DNA of 7,565 nucleotides. Source: an uncultured Bacteroidia bacterium (GTDB taxonomy: Bacteria; Bacteroidota; Bacteroidia; Bacteroidales; Prolixibacteraceae). Position numbers and translations under genes: made by a program. The notes beneath the pieces were generated by a model. The model had not been told where the DNA came from, made no database searches, and saw nothing but the letters and a program-made list of their open reading frames with translations. The DNA lies in assembly GCA_903859795.1 (NCBI GenBank), contig CAIOOC010000470.1, positions 1-7,565 on the forward strand, given 5' to 3'. Below are positions 6,325 to 7,565 of the stretch, one piece after another; positions within the stretch are counted from its first letter, which is position 1; every line of letters begins with the position of its first letter.

Positions 6325-7565
6325 CTACAATTTTAAAAACTCCACCCTGCGGTTAAGTGCTTTATTGGCAGGGGTATCGTTAGGGGCAACTGGCATAGTC
6401 TTGCCTTTGCCATCGGTCTCGAATCTCGCGGCATCGATACCAAAGGTTTTCGCCAATTCGCTCTTTACAGATGCTGCTCTGCGTTTTGACAAATCCAGGT
6501 TTTTGGAATCATCACCGTCAGAATCAGTATGGCCGATTATCTTTACCCGTACACTTGGATTTTCATTCAAGGCTGCGGCGATTTCCTTTAGTGTCCCGTA
6601 CGATTCAGGTTTCACAATATCTTTATTTACATCAAAGTAAATTCCATAGGTGACCAGCTTACCTTCGGTGATTAGTTTGTTACGGGTATCCGGCAAGCCG
6701 GCAGCAACCCTGAAATTGGAGATCAGTGGTTTACTCTCGCCCAGTTCGAAACGGAGAATATTAAATTTATATCCGGCAGGTATAATGCGTGGAGCATCAA
6801 TCACCTTTTTTTCATTTACATAGATCCGCATCCGCTGTTTTTGAATCCAGTACGAAAAATGCACCTTCTGTCCCGGAGGTATTGTATATTCGCTGCTGCT
6901 GTTAATTGTATATGTACCATCTGCATAACCGGACAGGTCTACTCCCCGGTATGTAATTTCGGATTTAACCCCCGCAACACCTGGTATGGCTCCTCCTTCG
7001 TTTGGTTCCTTAACATTTCCCGATACCACATAGAAACCTACATCGAATGGGTCTCCTTCAGGTACATTTAGGATCATATCAAATTCAACGGTGAAATTCT
7101 CGGTGGTGAGCAAATCCTTTTCAGGGTAGTAACAGCCTTGTGCTGTAATATTCAGCCAGTTTCCGGGGTAGTTATTCAGGGAGACTACTTCACCGGAACC
7201 ATTGGAGAACCACTGCGCCGGGAAATCACCAACTTTTTCCTGACTAAAATCATCAAAGAAAATAATCTTTTCTCCGGGGACAAAATCAAACTTGGAATAT
7301 ACTGCCAATGTAGGTTTAGAATCGGGTGCAGGGGTGACATCCTGTGCGGTTGTCTGAGGTTGAATTTCTGGTTCTGTTTTCTTTACCTCTGCTGCGACCG
7401 GGGCCGGTTCGGGAGTCTTCTTTTTCTTTTTAAAAAGACTTTTCACCCCGTTTTCAACAGCATTTATTCCACCTTCAACCCCTTGTTCGACATTGTTGGT
7501 TGCCTTGCTGTTTGTCTGATCCTTTACTTCAGTTTTTACATCAATCTGTGCATTCAGATTTATAG
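6325..7565 (-). CDS. OmpA-family envelope protein with ConA/LamG-like middle domain (5'-partial)
   Basis: This is a peptidoglycan-binding envelope protein. The frame runs open to the right edge, so the true start lies beyond it. A GTG at 7446 could be taken as a start, but 39 further codons upstream are open and begin with INLNA-QIDVKT, which resembles the end of a signal peptide with cleavage before Gln (about 7549/7548). Domains, numbered from the first visible codon: a polar, weakly helical N-terminal region (6-44); a lysine run (45-49) and Pro/Glu/Ala linker (50-85); a beta-rich, probably ConA/LamG-like jelly-roll (about 95-287, starting IIFFDDFS); and a C-terminal OmpA domain (about 301-412) with GHTDSDG and LSKRRAASV. 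Asp347 and Arg362 have the 15-residue spacing of the diaminopimelate-binding pair in OmpA. It probably sits in the periplasm or at the outer membrane, held to peptidoglycan. It converges on the peroxidase gene and is not part of the efflux operon. The ligand of the middle domain is unknown. Confidence 0.9.
   Translation of the reverse strand, partial: INLNAQIDVKTEVKDQTNSKATNNVEQGVEGGINAVENGVKSLFKKKKKTPEPAPVAAEVKKTEPEIQPQTTAQDVTPAPDSKPTLAVYSKFDFVPGEKIIFFDDFSQEKVGDFPAQWFSNGSGEVVSLNNYPGNWLNITAQGCYYPEKDLLTTENFTVEFDMILNVPEGDPFDVGFYVVSGNVKEPNEGGAIPGVAGVKSEITYRGVDLSGYADGTYTINSSSEYTIPPGQKVHFSYWIQKQRMRIYVNEKKVIDAPRIIPAGYKFNILRFELGESKPLISNFRVAAGLPDTRNKLITEGKLVTYGIYFDVNKDIVKPESYGTLKEIAAALNENPSVRVKIIGHTDSDGDDSKNLDLSKRRAASVKSELAKTFGIDAARFETDGKGKTMPVAPNDTPANKALNRRVEFLKL

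Noticed and set aside
6365..7071. Three small plus-strand open frames (6365-6640, 6471-6653, 6841-7071)
   Set aside because: All lie within the well-supported minus-strand OmpA-family gene, and their translations show no motif or domain.
1..7565. Search for CRISPR arrays, insertion sequences, tRNA or rRNA genes, toxin-antitoxin pairs or phage defence genes
   Set aside because: Nothing in the window supports any of these. Apart from short intergenic gaps the sequence is filled by the seven genes listed.

Overview
The window looks like chromosomal DNA from a member of the Bacteroidota, possibly of the Bacteroidales/Marinilabiliales type. The evidence is mostly A/T-rich, Shine-Dalgarno-poor gene starts, a TolC-family protein with the 'NFGRS' segment common in that phylum, and an OmpA-type protein with a lysine-rich N-terminal region and a long middle domain. 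No lower rank can be assigned from the sequence alone.

Positions 1-5683 (+ strand) hold a five-gene tripartite ABC efflux or export locus of the MacAB-TolC type: (1) the C-terminal two thirds of a LolD/MacB-like ATPase, cut by the left edge; (2) an FtsX/MacB-like permease; (3) a second, paralogous permease; (4) a membrane-anchored periplasmic adaptor (MacA/HlyD family); (5) a TolC-family outer-membrane channel. In E. coli MacB the ATPase and permease are fused. Here they are separate, and two non-identical permeases suggest a heterodimeric inner-membrane unit served by one ATPase. ATP hydrolysis would drive the permease pair, and the adaptor would bridge it to the outer-membrane duct. The substrate cannot be read from the sequence. 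A strong intrinsic terminator (5713-5751) ends the locus.

Positions 5768-6247 (+) encode a cysteine-type glutathione peroxidase homologue, probably thioredoxin-dependent, starting only 16 bases after that terminator. Positions 6325-7565 (-) encode a convergent OmpA-family envelope protein with a ConA/LamG-like middle domain. Its reading frame stays open to the right edge and shows what looks like the end of a signal peptide, so the true start lies outside the window. A long imperfect hairpin (6255-6287) sits between the two convergent genes.

Non-coding features of note are a pair of near-identical 21-bp quasi-palindromic units directly after the first permease's stop codon (1737-1780), which could fold together as one long hairpin, and the intercistronic hairpins. 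I see no CRISPR array, tRNA, rRNA, insertion sequence or clearly novel multi-gene system. This is mainly a conventional efflux operon with a few details worth checking.
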